A DNA stretch of 64,000 nucleotides from Eleginops maclovinus (Eukaryota > Chordata > Actinopteri > Perciformes > Eleginopidae), in the NCBI RefSeq assembly GCF_036324505.1, contig NC_086362.1, positions 14,157,953 through 14,221,952 on the forward strand. Reading direction: 5' to 3'. Position numbers and translations under genes: made by a program. The first letter of the stretch is position 1. The number at the start of each line of letters is the position of its first letter. Below the pieces are notes generated by a model that ran no database searches, was not told the DNA's origin, and worked only from the letters and a program-made list of their open reading frames with translations. Positions 45,757 through 57,478 of this stretch are shown here, in pieces.

Positions 45757-48700
45757 TCAGCAGGATGTCTGCAGGAGGGACTTAGAGTTGTTGTATATAT
45801 AATACTTATAATGTCTCTGTTCTAGTGGTGAACATTGAGGAGAGTTTCAGAAATAATGCTGGATGTGGTTTGGAACATAATATGGCGTTTAATCACGGCA
45901 GAGTTTAGCTGAGTTTCTCCGTTAGAAACTTCTCTCTTCAGACAGAGAGCTGCGTGACGCTCCAAACGGGCGTGGCCAGCTTCATCTCAGCTCAGATTTA
46001 AAGCTACAGTCACAGAATCAGCACTTCAGGAACAGGGCTGAAATAGAGGGGGATGAGGCATGCTACAATGGGGGATCTGTTTGGTATTTTGAGCAAAACA
46101 CTTCACAGACATGGTTTGTATAGATATGGCCCTACAATATATTGTTCAAATATAGCATAATAGGAGACCTTAAAAATAAGTAAAGCTTCACATGATTATC
46201 AGTTGAATAAGTAAATGGTTGGCCTAGAATAATGTACAAACTAAAAGAGTAGAATTAGTATTAAGGGTTAGGCTGAGTACAACCTAATATTAAGTTGGCA
46301 ATCCAGTGTTTAAACTGTGACACAGTCATTGCTCGTAAATCTGTTCCTAATGGGTGTTCTGTTCTGTATGCCAAGGGAAGCTCTAAAATAAGCTATCTAT
46401 CTTGCCAGTGGAATTTATGAACTTTATCTCCTAATAAATACTGAAACAAGCAGATAATCAGCCACTTTACTCTGAGAAACTGAACTTCAGTCTGTAAAGC
46501 AGGGAGCATGAACACACCTCTCACAGCGCCACTGATTACTAATCAGGACAGGAATTATGCTAATTATCCGTCTGCTGACTCTCATGGTGTTTGCATGGAG
46601 TCTGATGTTTTCAAAAAGTATCACTATAGACTGTAAATAACCACTGCAATTAGTGCTGAACACCCTGTAGTCAGATTTCTGTGGCATTCTATTAAATGTG
46701 AACTCTAGCTACACCCTTGCACTCTGTTCCCTCAGTGCTCCATGTCTGCTAACTGGATCAGCCCCGCGGCGGCAGGCTGCTGATGAATAGCCAGCAGTAG
46801 GTGTTAGGTAACGTGTTGAGGGGGAGAGGGTCCTGGGTATCCATCATCATCATCACCTGTGGCGGAGGTCTGCTCTGATGCTGGCTCTGCTGGTGGCACT
46901 GTGGCTAAAGAGGGAGGTGGGGGGGGGGGGGGGGGGGGGCTGGTAGAAAGTACCCTTGTTAGAGTAGAAGGACCACCCGATGCGGGAGGGAGTTTTAGTT
47001 CCAAATAAAGAAGTAAGTCATAGGAATTGAACTTCAAATATAAGGAAACATCTTTCCACGTTCTGTTTTTATTCCCATTGTTCTGTTTGAAATGGGAATT
47101 TTGAGAGGTGGGAACCCAAACACTAGGCAGTTTTGGTATTTTGTAACTATTTTGGCAAGTTGACTACAGGTTTACTTTACTCAAATTGCCATTTTTCACT
47201 TTAAGTTCTGCCTTGTGTAGTATAAAAATATTATACTCACTTACTTACTTTATTAATATCATTGTGTGATTGTTATTTTCTAATGTTGATCTCTTTTCAC
47301 TGGCTTTCACTTCTTTGCTAAGCTTGGGGAAATTCCTTGTTAAGAGGATTTGTTGCGATGTTGTTTGTTACACCAACAGTATGACCTTCAACTTCTGTTG
47401 AACTGAGATACGGCCTCCATAACCACCTGAGCTTCCAGAATGCTCCTTTCATTATCACCAAGCCTCCTTTCTGTGTTTAAATATGCAAACCCTACTCTTC
47501 TTCTTTCCCTCTGCAGACAGTATGCTCTCTGTATGACTGATCTTTCTTGCAAGAAATAAAATACCTCAAAGACAGCTGAATGGTTTGATTCTTTATCCAC
47601 AGTTGATAAATACATTCCCACCACACTTCAATTACACACCAGTAACCAGATCTCCAACACCTACCCATAAAGTAAGGAATCCCTGTCCATCTGTTGGTGG
47701 GTTTTTCTTTATATCTGCATATCTGATCACACTAAGCAGGTGTGTTGCTGGGGACCCAAGAATATGCAGTGTTCGAGATATACCCATCTGAACTTGTTAC
47801 TATTAATAAACGTTGAAAAAAGAAGGGAACTGCGATCTGTGCATCAGAAGGAACTGGCTTCAGAACTCTGCAGTTCTGTTCCACTGCTGTAATTACTCAC
47901 ATCCTGCTGGGTTTACTTTTACAAACAACTCTTGTTGACTTCCCTGAAGTATAGTGTTCATTTCAAGATTGCCTTTCTTATCACTCCTATGAAAACGTTT
48001 TTGAGCTGGTTGGATTCTAACGGTATTCCCTGTATTGGTGTCATTGGATGTCAATAATGAGGTGAAGCATTGTCCAATGTATGGATGTCATTCGATGGGA
48101 TGCTGCCGTGGTGTGTATCCTGGGCCCGAAATGCAAACTAAGCACAGGAGTAAGACAATGCAAGTGTGCTATCAAATGGAATTAGAAAGGCTTGTTTTAA
48201 CGATGGAAACCTTAAGGCACTATTCATTTTAGTTGCTATGATTATTTGTAGGGCAGATTTATCAACAGATTTGGAAGAGACAAATAACTACAAACCTACA
48301 CACAGTGGCCTGTGGTTCCCGAGGCTCAGTTTGTGCTTTCTTTACGGAGCCTTGATAGTCTGTGTATTCCTCTGGAACATGAATAAAGCACATGCAGTGT
48401 GTCATGGCAACATATATAACTAAAATGCATTATTATTATTATGTTCTGAGGCACATTGACAACAGCCCTATGTGTCATACCTCCATCACATACTGCAGCA
48501 AAGATATGTAGAATGGGAGTTTATTCACTGCTGTGAATTTGATCCTCAAACAAGGATGGCAGATTGAGTCCACACACTGAGCCTGATGTCCACTGTTTCT
48601 TGATTCTGTGGTGCTCCAACTACTTTGCAGTCGTGAAATGTTTAGTTACATCCTACTCAAAGCAATAATAATATAAATAAAGGTGTTAATGTATCATCTC

Positions 48701-51700
48701 TACAACTTTCTACATGTGTAACTCACACACCATTTTATTATTTCAGCCTTGCTTTTTATACTATGCAGGTAAAAAGACCTGTCATTAAAAAGGTCTAGTG
48801 TGCTTATTAGCTAAAGATAGGTCTTAGTCAAGTTAATGCAGGTTACTCCACAAATTAAAATATACAAACAGTTTGAAGCATATTGCATCTGTATGTGTGT
48901 AGCATGAACATGACAGTTTAAGAACATACCAAGAGCTGGAGATGTGTATATATTATCTTTTTAAACTTTTGATGTCCCCTGAATATCAGTGACATACAGC
49001 AGACTGTACGTCTTTCTCTCCGTGTTGAAGAGACAGCTATGGTCATTCAAGCATCAGACTATTCACCTTCCTCCTGCAGATCTCCTTTTGTTTATTCTTA
49101 CAGATTCACAGATTTATTGAATACATTTCCTAGCTCACTTAAACACAGCGGCGCCGGCTGGCTGACACCTCACCCCCGCAAGCGGAAACATGTCCTAGAT
49201 TCTACACATTAGCCAGCTGGTCAGGATCTGTCCTGCTGTTATATCTCCTCGGCCCCATGGTGCACAGAGTCTGCTCAGTGTTACACATTGGAGACTTTAT
49301 CTGGGGCTGATGTCAAAACCTGCCAGAGGTGTTAAGGTGTGAAACCGAGGCATGAAAACCTGAAGATAAAGCCTCTCTTTCACAGGTGGGTATTGATCAT
49401 AACACAGAAAATCAATACCTTCTGAGAAGTTTCTAATACACATGCTACACTAGCAGATATCTATAGGAGCCAGACGGGGCATTGGACAGCTTGTCCACAT
49501 CTGTTCACCTCATCCCCCCCTCTTCCTCTGGATCATCGTTTCTCTCCAACATCTCATCTACATTTTAAAGTTTATTTTTAACTACGTATTGTTGGAATAG
49601 CTCACATCCTGAAATGGAAATTTGGGATGAATACAATGGGAACTTGGCTCCATCACTGTCATCCCCAGAGGGAATAAGTGACTCATGTAACCTCAACAGA
49701 AAAGACTGCAGCCACACCAAAAGAAGAGAGGACATGGAGCGGGGGGGCCGAAAAGAACTAAACAAAACAGCGGATTAACGCGCTGACACTTTCCCATGTC
49801 CAAACATCACATGTTCATCTTTGATCTGACTTTTTAAAATTTCATTATGCATTTGTGATTCCTGGAGTGATGAAAAGCACGTGGCCTTTGCTTATGTGTT
49901 CCCATTATAAAGTAATAACTTCCAAGCAGGGCTTGCAGGCCTAATCCAAATCTAGCCAAAGAGCAGGGCCATTAATCAAACCGTTACACCCAAAAGGCAT
50001 TTCTCCCGCTAGAACATCTCTCTATAAACAGACTGTGCACACTGTGTATATCTGATCAGTAGTCTGACCTGTTGCACAGCCCCAGTCACTGCACAAAAAC
50101 ACTAGTGTATTTGTAATGGATGAATATTGGTAATGCCAAATGTCACTTTTTCTCATTAACCAACAAATATTTGCTGCCAGTTTAAAGCTGGAATCATTGA
50201 TTTTCTGCCACCAGAGGGCAGTAAAACATGTGCTCTGAACTATTATCACTTTGTAAAGTGAGTATGGCTGACATATGGTGGTGGTCTCAAAAGATTTAGT
50301 TTGACTTGTTCTCACATTGACAAACCCACATAGAATTATCACCGAAACAATCAGAAGAAAGACATTAAATAGTACAAATTGTGTGTAGGTTTATCATTAA
50401 ACGAACATGTTCCCATTACAAATGCTCATTCCATTGTTAAACTATAACATATTAATCAGTGCACTTTTAAGATATAAGCACGATTGATAGTTTTAGACAG
50501 TAATTGCAGATTAGCTGTGGACCTTTTGTTCTCCAAACAAGGGTATACTAATAATACGTTCCACAGGTTTAGCAGCTGAGAGAGTTTCCACTTTGCTTAA
50601 TTTCCCACCAAACCTATAATTTCTCCACTATGCCCACATCCAAGGCTCTGCACCGCACCGCTCCTACATGCTGCATCCCATCCACTCAACACATCTTTCC
50701 AAAAGTGTGCAGATAAACATCGGTGACTGTATGTGGTTAAAACAAAGCAAAAAGGCCCCTTGAGATATTTCCACTGTTAAGGAGGCCAATCTGCAGAACG
50801 GAGAGCGTGACCGGCGGAGAGAAGACAGAGGCCTTATATAGTCCGAACACACTCATCTGCTGGCTCAGGTAGCCAAAAATGATGGATGCTGTCTCTTCAG
50901 AGCTCACCGATAAGCAACTAGAACTGATGAGCTGTTTTTAGAGCATTCAAGGAAAAATGCCAAGAATTCTGAGTTCAGTTTGGGAAAAATGTGGAAGAAT
51001 TAAAAGAAACATATTGTTTATGTAAGCAAAGATGTAAGAGAGAGAAAGCATTTGAGGCAGACTACATACCATTCATGATCAAAACAAAAAAACTGAGCTG
51101 TCCACAAGCCAAGTTCTTAGCTTCTCTTAGCTGGACCATCTAATCAAAATACAACAAGCTCAAAATGGGGGGTCAAAAGTGAGGATTTCCTGGCTTTAGC
51201 TTTTGAGCCCCGATGTCTTGAACCGTATCAGATTCAGCCCGAAGTCACATGAACTCTTTGGGACCGGTGCCGCACAATGCTGGACTGTGGGATCTGCGTG
51301 ACTTTATCTTGAAGTGACGACATATGTTTATTAATAAGGGCGGCAACAATGAAACGTGAAAAATCATCCAAGGGTGCCAAAGAGTTGACACGCTCAGTCT
51401 CATATTCATTTCATGAAGCTGAGTGAAGAAAACAAGGCTGAATGGAGCTATTTTCCAGGACTTCAAAATTCCCCTTCAGCTTTAAGACAGCAGACCTCTT
51501 AAGATGTGTTTTTTTTTACCCTTTTCTTTTATTGCAGTGTAAAAGTCCCTCTCAGATGAAATTACATTCAAATTGTTCCATTATGTAGTCAATTATAGTA
51601 ACAGGTCTTCTCAAATAACACACACAAAGTCTGGGCACTGTGCTTCATTCCAGTCCAGAATCATACAAACTGTTCCTCCTCCTTAAAAAAGCAGAAAACT

Positions 51701-51741
51701 TTCCAGGCTTCATCACTCTCCCTTACACACAGGAAACTCAG

Positions 51742-51742
<1 letters not shown>

Positions 51743-51821
<79 letters not shown>
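51743..51821. repeat. (AC)n microsatellite
   Basis: About 38 AC units; on the minus strand it lies about 50 bases after the donor of the unidentified exon candidate. Confidence 0.97.
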
Positions 51822-51823
<2 letters not shown>

Positions 51824-51873
51824 GAAACTCTATCTTGCACTGTTGGGATCTGTTTGTTGAGTATCATACTCAC

Positions 51874-52045
51874 CCCATGGTGTTAGAAAGAAGTCCTCCT
51901 GGCTCTGCTGAGCAGCCTCTGCAGTTTTAACATACGCACTCCAGCACTGATGGAGTCTAACAAGGGGGTTTCCTCTTCTGGTCGCCTCGTCTGTTTTCAC
52001 CCACCAGCCTTCTGTCCGTGGTTTTAGTGGTATCCTCTTTTGGAA
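51874..52045 (-). other. Unidentified exon candidate
   Basis: Seen: a pyrimidine-rich acceptor (TTTTCACCTCCAG) and a strong donor (GG/GTGAGTAT) bracket 172 nt that stay open for 57 codons. The peptide contains TEGWWVKTDE and LVRLHQCWSAYVK; I do not recognise it. The frame ends in phase 1, so it cannot splice in frame to pde5a exon 2 (phase 2). It could be a noncoding upstream exon, an exon of a third gene or lncRNA, or chance. It is about 16 kb upstream of pde5a exon 1 on the same strand. Confidence 0.3.
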
Positions 52046-53960
52046 CTGGAGGTGAAAACGAAAACGAAGAGTGGGTTGGTGAGTAAGGGAAGCAGACTGT
52101 GTTTCACACTGGGGACCTGAGCAGCCTCCAGTGATCCACGCTCTCCCTCCAATCATTCCTTTTTTTTCCTCCCTCCTTCTCCTCCTCCTCTCCAGCTTGG
52201 AGACTGAGCAGGCCTAAAGTGAGGCTGACTGGAAAACCCTTGTTCCCCCGCTGTCTTTCACTCTCGTCATTTCAAAGTACAGGGTTTTGGATACTTGTGA
52301 CTTTGGTAGAACATTTATTCAGCACTTGACAGCTATTTGTACAAGAAAGATGAGACTTTGTAGATCGGTCTTTGCATCTCACTAGTAGAAAAGTCACATG
52401 ACTATGTCGAAAACAAGCAGGACCCTAAGAGCCAGAAAGGAAAACAAAACAGAATAGCCACCTAAAAGATACAGATGTTTCATGCAGTCCACTCTATTTT
52501 AAAAAGGAATTTGAACCCACTAGATAAGCAGGACATCAACTTATGAGCTTACTGTTCCAATCTTGTCTGTGGAGTTCCACAATGGTAATCTAGAAAAAGC
52601 CAAGTACAGAACCTTGTGGGACTCCATGGCTTACATTCATTGATAACATGTACACAATGTAATTGGGCAGCTTATAAAAGTTCCTTTATTGATAATGAAA
52701 TGTCCCAGTCTATTGTCTGAGGAAATGATGAGGTCATTGTAACATTTACTAGATATATACCTGTACTATGATGCACTCTTAGTCTTGATTTAAAATCTTT
52801 GAATAAACAAGGTTGTGTAGAAAAACTGCTTTGTGACTGCTCTCATGGATCTTAGAGCGACAAATACAGTTAGATGTGAGTCTATAGTTGGTTCAAACCT
52901 CTGGATCCAGACAGAGCTTTTTTCAAAATAATTTTGATTACAGCTACTTTAAATGAATACAGGTGGTTGTTTATATCTAATAAACAAGTGGTAAATTAAA
53001 AGCAGTTGGGATAAGGTTCATGAGACAGGTTGAAATGATTAATTTAACTCATAGCACCACCTGCTGTTGTGGAGGACGTGTGAAGTTACTCAGGTCATTT
53101 GAGAGAATCCTTAGCTTGTAAAGTATTGCATTTTTTGTCGATGTTATATTGTATTTGCAATCCACGCGGATTTTTGTTTATTTGTTTGTTTGTTTGTTTG
53201 TTTTTGGCAGTAAATAAGCTCCATACAAAGCATGTCTGTTATGCAGCAGTTATTGCTCTGACAGGGGAGGGTTTTTAAAAAGTGGATGGTAGCTAATGAG
53301 CTACAGCACCTTCCTTCATCATGGACTCTCCATTAAGCATAGCTAACGTGTGTGTGTTTTTATGCCTATTTTGCTCCTGCTTTTAGATGCTAATGTGTGT
53401 GAGTGTGCGAGCGTGTGCAGGTGCGTGGCCACCTGCTGCATTGAGTGCTTCACTCTGCATTTGTTCTCAGCAGATCAAAGCAGATGAAGCTGTTTGAAAG
53501 GTCAATGAAAGTTCAGACAGGAGAGGAATACACCTGACACCCACCTCTTTCAGCTTGGTTCCTTTTTAGAATTTTTACACAACAAAGGTATAGTTGAGCA
53601 GAGATAAAACAGTTGGTCTCTTTGACCAATCCTCTTTGTTTTAAAACACTGCTGTGATGTACTATTTGAAATGTCCTTGTCACATCTCTTTTTATTGGTT
53701 CAGATTCAGAAAGTATCCTTTCAACATCTTTCTCATTCCTGTTAAATATGTGGCTAACTTGGACCACTGAGGCTTCGACTCAGCACCATTGCATCTGTAG
53801 TCACAAGTCTGTTGGGCAGCACGAAGAGGACGATGTGTTTCAAAGTATTTTCTTCAAGTTTATCCATATGTGGTATTAGTTGAGTTAGAATTTGAGTTTA
53901 GCATTTAACGTGTTGCAGGGTGGTGAAAGAAAAGAGAATTAGCATTCACTGCGGCGTCCC

Positions 53961-53974
53961 CTATATTAATATAC

Positions 53975-54017
<43 letters not shown>

Positions 54018-54236
54018 GAATCGGAGGATGAAACCCTCTTTATTGTCACATACATGCACACAGCAGAGCACACACAGTGAAATTAGTCCTCTGCATTTAA
54101 CCCATCCTAGTACTAGGAGCAGTGGGCAGCTATCGTGCAGTGCCCGGGGAACAATGGGGAGGGGGGATTGGAGGTGTCCGGTGCCTTGCTCAAGGGCACC
54201 ACAGCAGGGCCTAGGAGGTGAACTGGGACCTCTCCC

Positions 54237-54264
<28 letters not shown>
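53961..54264. repeat. Dispersed teleost repeat between two AT microsatellites
   Basis: AT arrays at 53961-54017 and 54237-54264 bracket a 219-bp unit. It contains ttattgtcacatacatgcac, ctctgcatttaacccatcc, gagcagtgggcagct and ggtgccttgctcaagggcac, phrases of a very common fish repeat. A related fragment lies at 56045-56130. The element class is not certain. Confidence 0.65.
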
Positions 54265-54267
<3 letters not shown>

Positions 54268-54470
54268 CTCTGGAAATATATTAAGACACCACTCGAAATT
54301 GAAATCTTTATCTCTACATGTATGGCAGACATTCCAGCGTCTGTTGAATCCAACACAGAGAAATGATGTCAGTAGTTCAAAAATCATTTAACTCAAGACA
54401 TACCTATAAATAATAAAACAAGAGAAAATTATAATGCTGAAGCGGTCTCTTCATGTTTTCCGCGGCTGTA
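54264..54470. mobile_element. MITE copy G
   Basis: Inverse orientation, with aatctttatctctacatgta, gaatccaacacagagaaatg, aacaagagaaaattataatg and the right end cggtctcttcatgttttccg then cggctgta. The left terminus is eroded by the AT array. Confidence 0.72.
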
Positions 54471-54672
54471 TGTATATACAACTACACAGGTACTGTTTAT
54501 ACACATACATACATATTTACACCCATATCAATTAAATGTTTAAATTTACATTGTTGATTTTTGTTTTAACTTCTGTGCAATTTCAAGCCTTTATAACTCT
54601 CTTTTTATTAGATTTTTTAAACAGCATTTATGAAGGGAAACTAGGATGTATGGTTTTCATTGCCAACCTCAT

Positions 54673-55098
54673 TGTTAGGATCTCAGTTTTGTATTTATAG
54701 TTTACAGTTTTATTTTGAAGTCTTTCTGTCTTTAGTTTCCCTCCTGTCTGATTGTCTGATCGTGCTCACCTGTTGCCCCTGTGTGCCTCCTCCCCCTTGC
54801 CAGCTGTTTCTTGTCTTGTGATTACCCTCCTCTGTATTTAGTCTGTGCTTTCCTTTGTGTTTGTCCTGTCATCGTCGTTGTTCGTCCTTTCTTGCTGTTT
54901 CCCGTGATGTCTTTGATCGCTCTTTTTAAGCCCTCCTTGTTCCACTGCTTTGTCTGAGTTTTAATTTGATACTTTTCCTTGGTTGTACTTTTTGTCTGCA
55001 TTTTTGTCAACTATAAATAAAAGCTCGCCCTTTGTTATGTTGGAACCCCTGCCTCCTCTATTTGCTTCTGCACCTGGGTCCTTCCCTCAATCCTGACA
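54673..55098 (+). mobile_element. Solo LTR with 5-bp target duplication
   Basis: The 426-bp unit begins TGTTAGGAT and ends ATCCTGACA (imperfect terminal inverse repeats with TG/CA). It is flanked on both sides by ctcat (54668-54672, 55099-55103). A TATA-like ctataaataaaagctc near its 3' part would serve as TATA/poly(A) signal. No internal region, primer site or second LTR is next to it, so it is a recombination product. Family unknown. Confidence 0.8.
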
Positions 55099-55103
55099 CT
55101 CAT

Positions 55104-57110
55104 GCTTTTTCCAGAATGATGTGCAAAGTAAAATCAATAAGAAATCTAGTTGGATTGTCTGTGAGGAATCTAAACTTGATTCTGCTCATTATCAATGTCG
55201 GAAAACGATGATAATTAGTGAGTGATGATTTATTTAATTCAATTACACAATATTCATTCATTAGATTGTTCTGAGCAAAAGAAAGGATTCAGTTAAGATA
55301 TGTGTTTGTCTCCTTTCATCTCTAAAGAAACACACCTGTCCTTGCTCTTTCTGTTCCATATGCAGTACCTGCTTTATTTCCTTTCATTTTGGTCTACGGT
55401 TTCAATGTGTTCATATTAAATTCATTGGATTTATAAGGAAAAAGCTCCTTTCTTCCACATTTATCTTAGATCTAATTTGATTGCTTATCTGTTCTCCATC
55501 TCTCCTGGCTCATTTCCACAAAAAGGAAGCCTGACAGATATGGATCTCTGTGCCTGCTCAGTGTTTGGATCTCACATCTGCTCAGCTTCTTTAAAAGCGG
55601 TTCCTCCTCCTCATGATTTCTTATTTTTGTCTCCTTTGTTATCTTTCTTATTTCTTTCTTGGTTACTTTCCAGAGCTCTTGGTTTGTTTGATTTCCCTAA
55701 ATTGTAAAGTCGCTCCACAGTGTCACAATCTGTTGACTTCCCTAACCTCCCTCTGAGTGTGGTGCATCATGCTGTTGGAGCTGGGCGACTGTATTGGATT
55801 AGACTGGCCATGACGGGGATGAGGAACAAGCTAAATGTCTTTACACACCTTTACTCTTTAGTACAGAGTTTTTAGCTCCATCAAACTCCAGCTGAAGGCC
55901 ACAAAATATGACTGAAAGCTTGTTAAATGCATCCATCCAAGTGGAAGTAGTAGTAGCAATTCAAAAAGAGGTGATTAAAATACTATCTTCAGTGAAAGAC
56001 AGTAACACCGTGCTATTTGCATCTTTTACATTAAATGTCACTTTTAGGGGGTGATGTGTCTTGCCCAGGGACACAGCGACATGCTGACTGCAGTGGGTCG
56101 GGAATCAGCACACCATCCAACTGCGCCACAGCCTCCTTATTGATTATGTTTTGAACACAACTTTGAAAATCAATACTTTGTATGCATTCTTGGATGCATG
56201 TAAAAAAAAAATAGGTAGACAAGTGACTTGCAATATGTAAAGCTGTCTTGTGTGTTGTCATTTCCCCTAAAATATGAAATACCAGGGTATACTGTAAAGT
56301 GCTGGAAATAAGCTATTGTGAGCTTCAAACCAAAGTGAAATGAGTCACTACATATATTCAGTGAGCAGGAAGTGTCTCTGTGTCTGGTTCCCCTCACTTC
56401 ATGTGTGTATGTGACAAATCTCATCCAGCCATTGAGTCGCCCCATGTTCCACTGAGAGCTACACACAGTGTGTGTGCAGTGTGCACTGTGACTATCACAC
56501 TAGGAAATCAATGTCTAGTACAAGGACACATATTTGTTGTTATGTATAAGCTGTATGATCTTTACAGTACACATTGCTCCCAGTTAAAACCGTCCTTTAA
56601 AGATAAACACGCAGCGGATAATGACAGCAGAACAATGCTGCCCTCCTGTGGCCAAAGCTTCGTTCAGTTTCTGGCTCATGTCTTGTGGTTATATTTCAAA
56701 ATCAAAATCATGAACTTTGAGTACATTTTAAACGCTATCTGTAACATACCTTGTGATTTTAAAAAGTCAACACAAAGTTACCAAACCAGTTTACAGACTG
56801 AGCATAGAGAAATATGTGTTGAGGGGAATAGTGTGAAATTAAAGAAAAAGTGTAATAAATCAAACTGAAGGAGTGGCCATGAAATCATTCACTTTCTAAA
56901 GACTTTATTTATGATTTAAAGAATCAAATCATGCACAAAATAGGCATTTGTGTGTGGAAATGTTTAAACTGAATGAGTAGTTATCCCAACACTCCGAGCA
57001 GAGTATGATGGTACGTGTTGGTTCATCACTAGCAACTCCTTCCACAGTGGCCACCAGTAGTCAATTAAAGACATTGTACTCAATCGGCTTTTTAAATATC
57101 CCTAAAGTCC
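55104..57110. other. Intergenic; nothing recognised except a short repeat fragment
   Basis: Bases 56045-56130 (gtgtcttgcccagggacac and gggaatcagcac) resemble the common repeat at 54018. Otherwise no gene or element is supported. Confidence 0.45.
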
Positions 57111-57111
57111 C

Positions 57112-57450
57112 ACAGAATAAGATGTGAGAGGCAGCTTTTATTCACTATGCTTCTAAACTGTGGAACACCAGGAGACATCAGAGAGGCCGACTCAGTGGAC
57201 CTTTCTAAACGACAGCTAAAGACACACCTTTTTAAATCAGCTTTTCATTAGCTTTTATTATTTACTTTTTAGTATTCAATTTTACACTGATTTATGCATT
57301 TTAAAGGTTTTTAACTTATACTTTTAAGTTGGTATTTTAATCTTTTAATGGCTCTATTATAATTATCAATAAGTTTACATTGATATTATTTTATTGTGTA
57401 TACATGTTTATTCTATTTATTTTATATCTAGTTGTATTGATTTATTTTGT
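57112..57450 (+). mobile_element. L2-like LINE 3' part, left portion (interrupted)
   Basis: A frame reads DLSKRQLKTHLFKSAFH and stops. This is the typical C-terminal end of L2/CR1-clade ORF2. It continues as A/T-rich 3'UTR into the Rex3-like insertion and resumes at 60699-60905. Confidence 0.65.
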
Positions 57451-57478
57451 CTTTTGTTTCATGTCTTTGAGGGATCAT

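Larger units (their letters stand above)
46172..53960. other. Intergenic region; no recognised gene apart from one exon candidate
   Basis: Contains a G-run (about 46918-46939), an AC array (51743-51821), a (TTTG)n run (about 53175-53200) and the exon candidate at 51874-52045. Open frames here lack splice or family support. Confidence 0.5.

Noticed and set aside
46804..47037. Minus-strand frame with a run of prolines and an acidic patch
   Set aside because: It is produced by a G-run and GAT repeats; no splice signals or family match.
53513..53767. 84-codon minus-strand frame with a plausible-looking peptide
   Set aside because: No family recognised and no flanking splice sites of quality; kept out as likely chance.
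56380..56868. 162-codon plus-strand open frame
   Set aside because: No recognisable domain, odd composition, A/T-rich intergenic context and no splice or promoter support.
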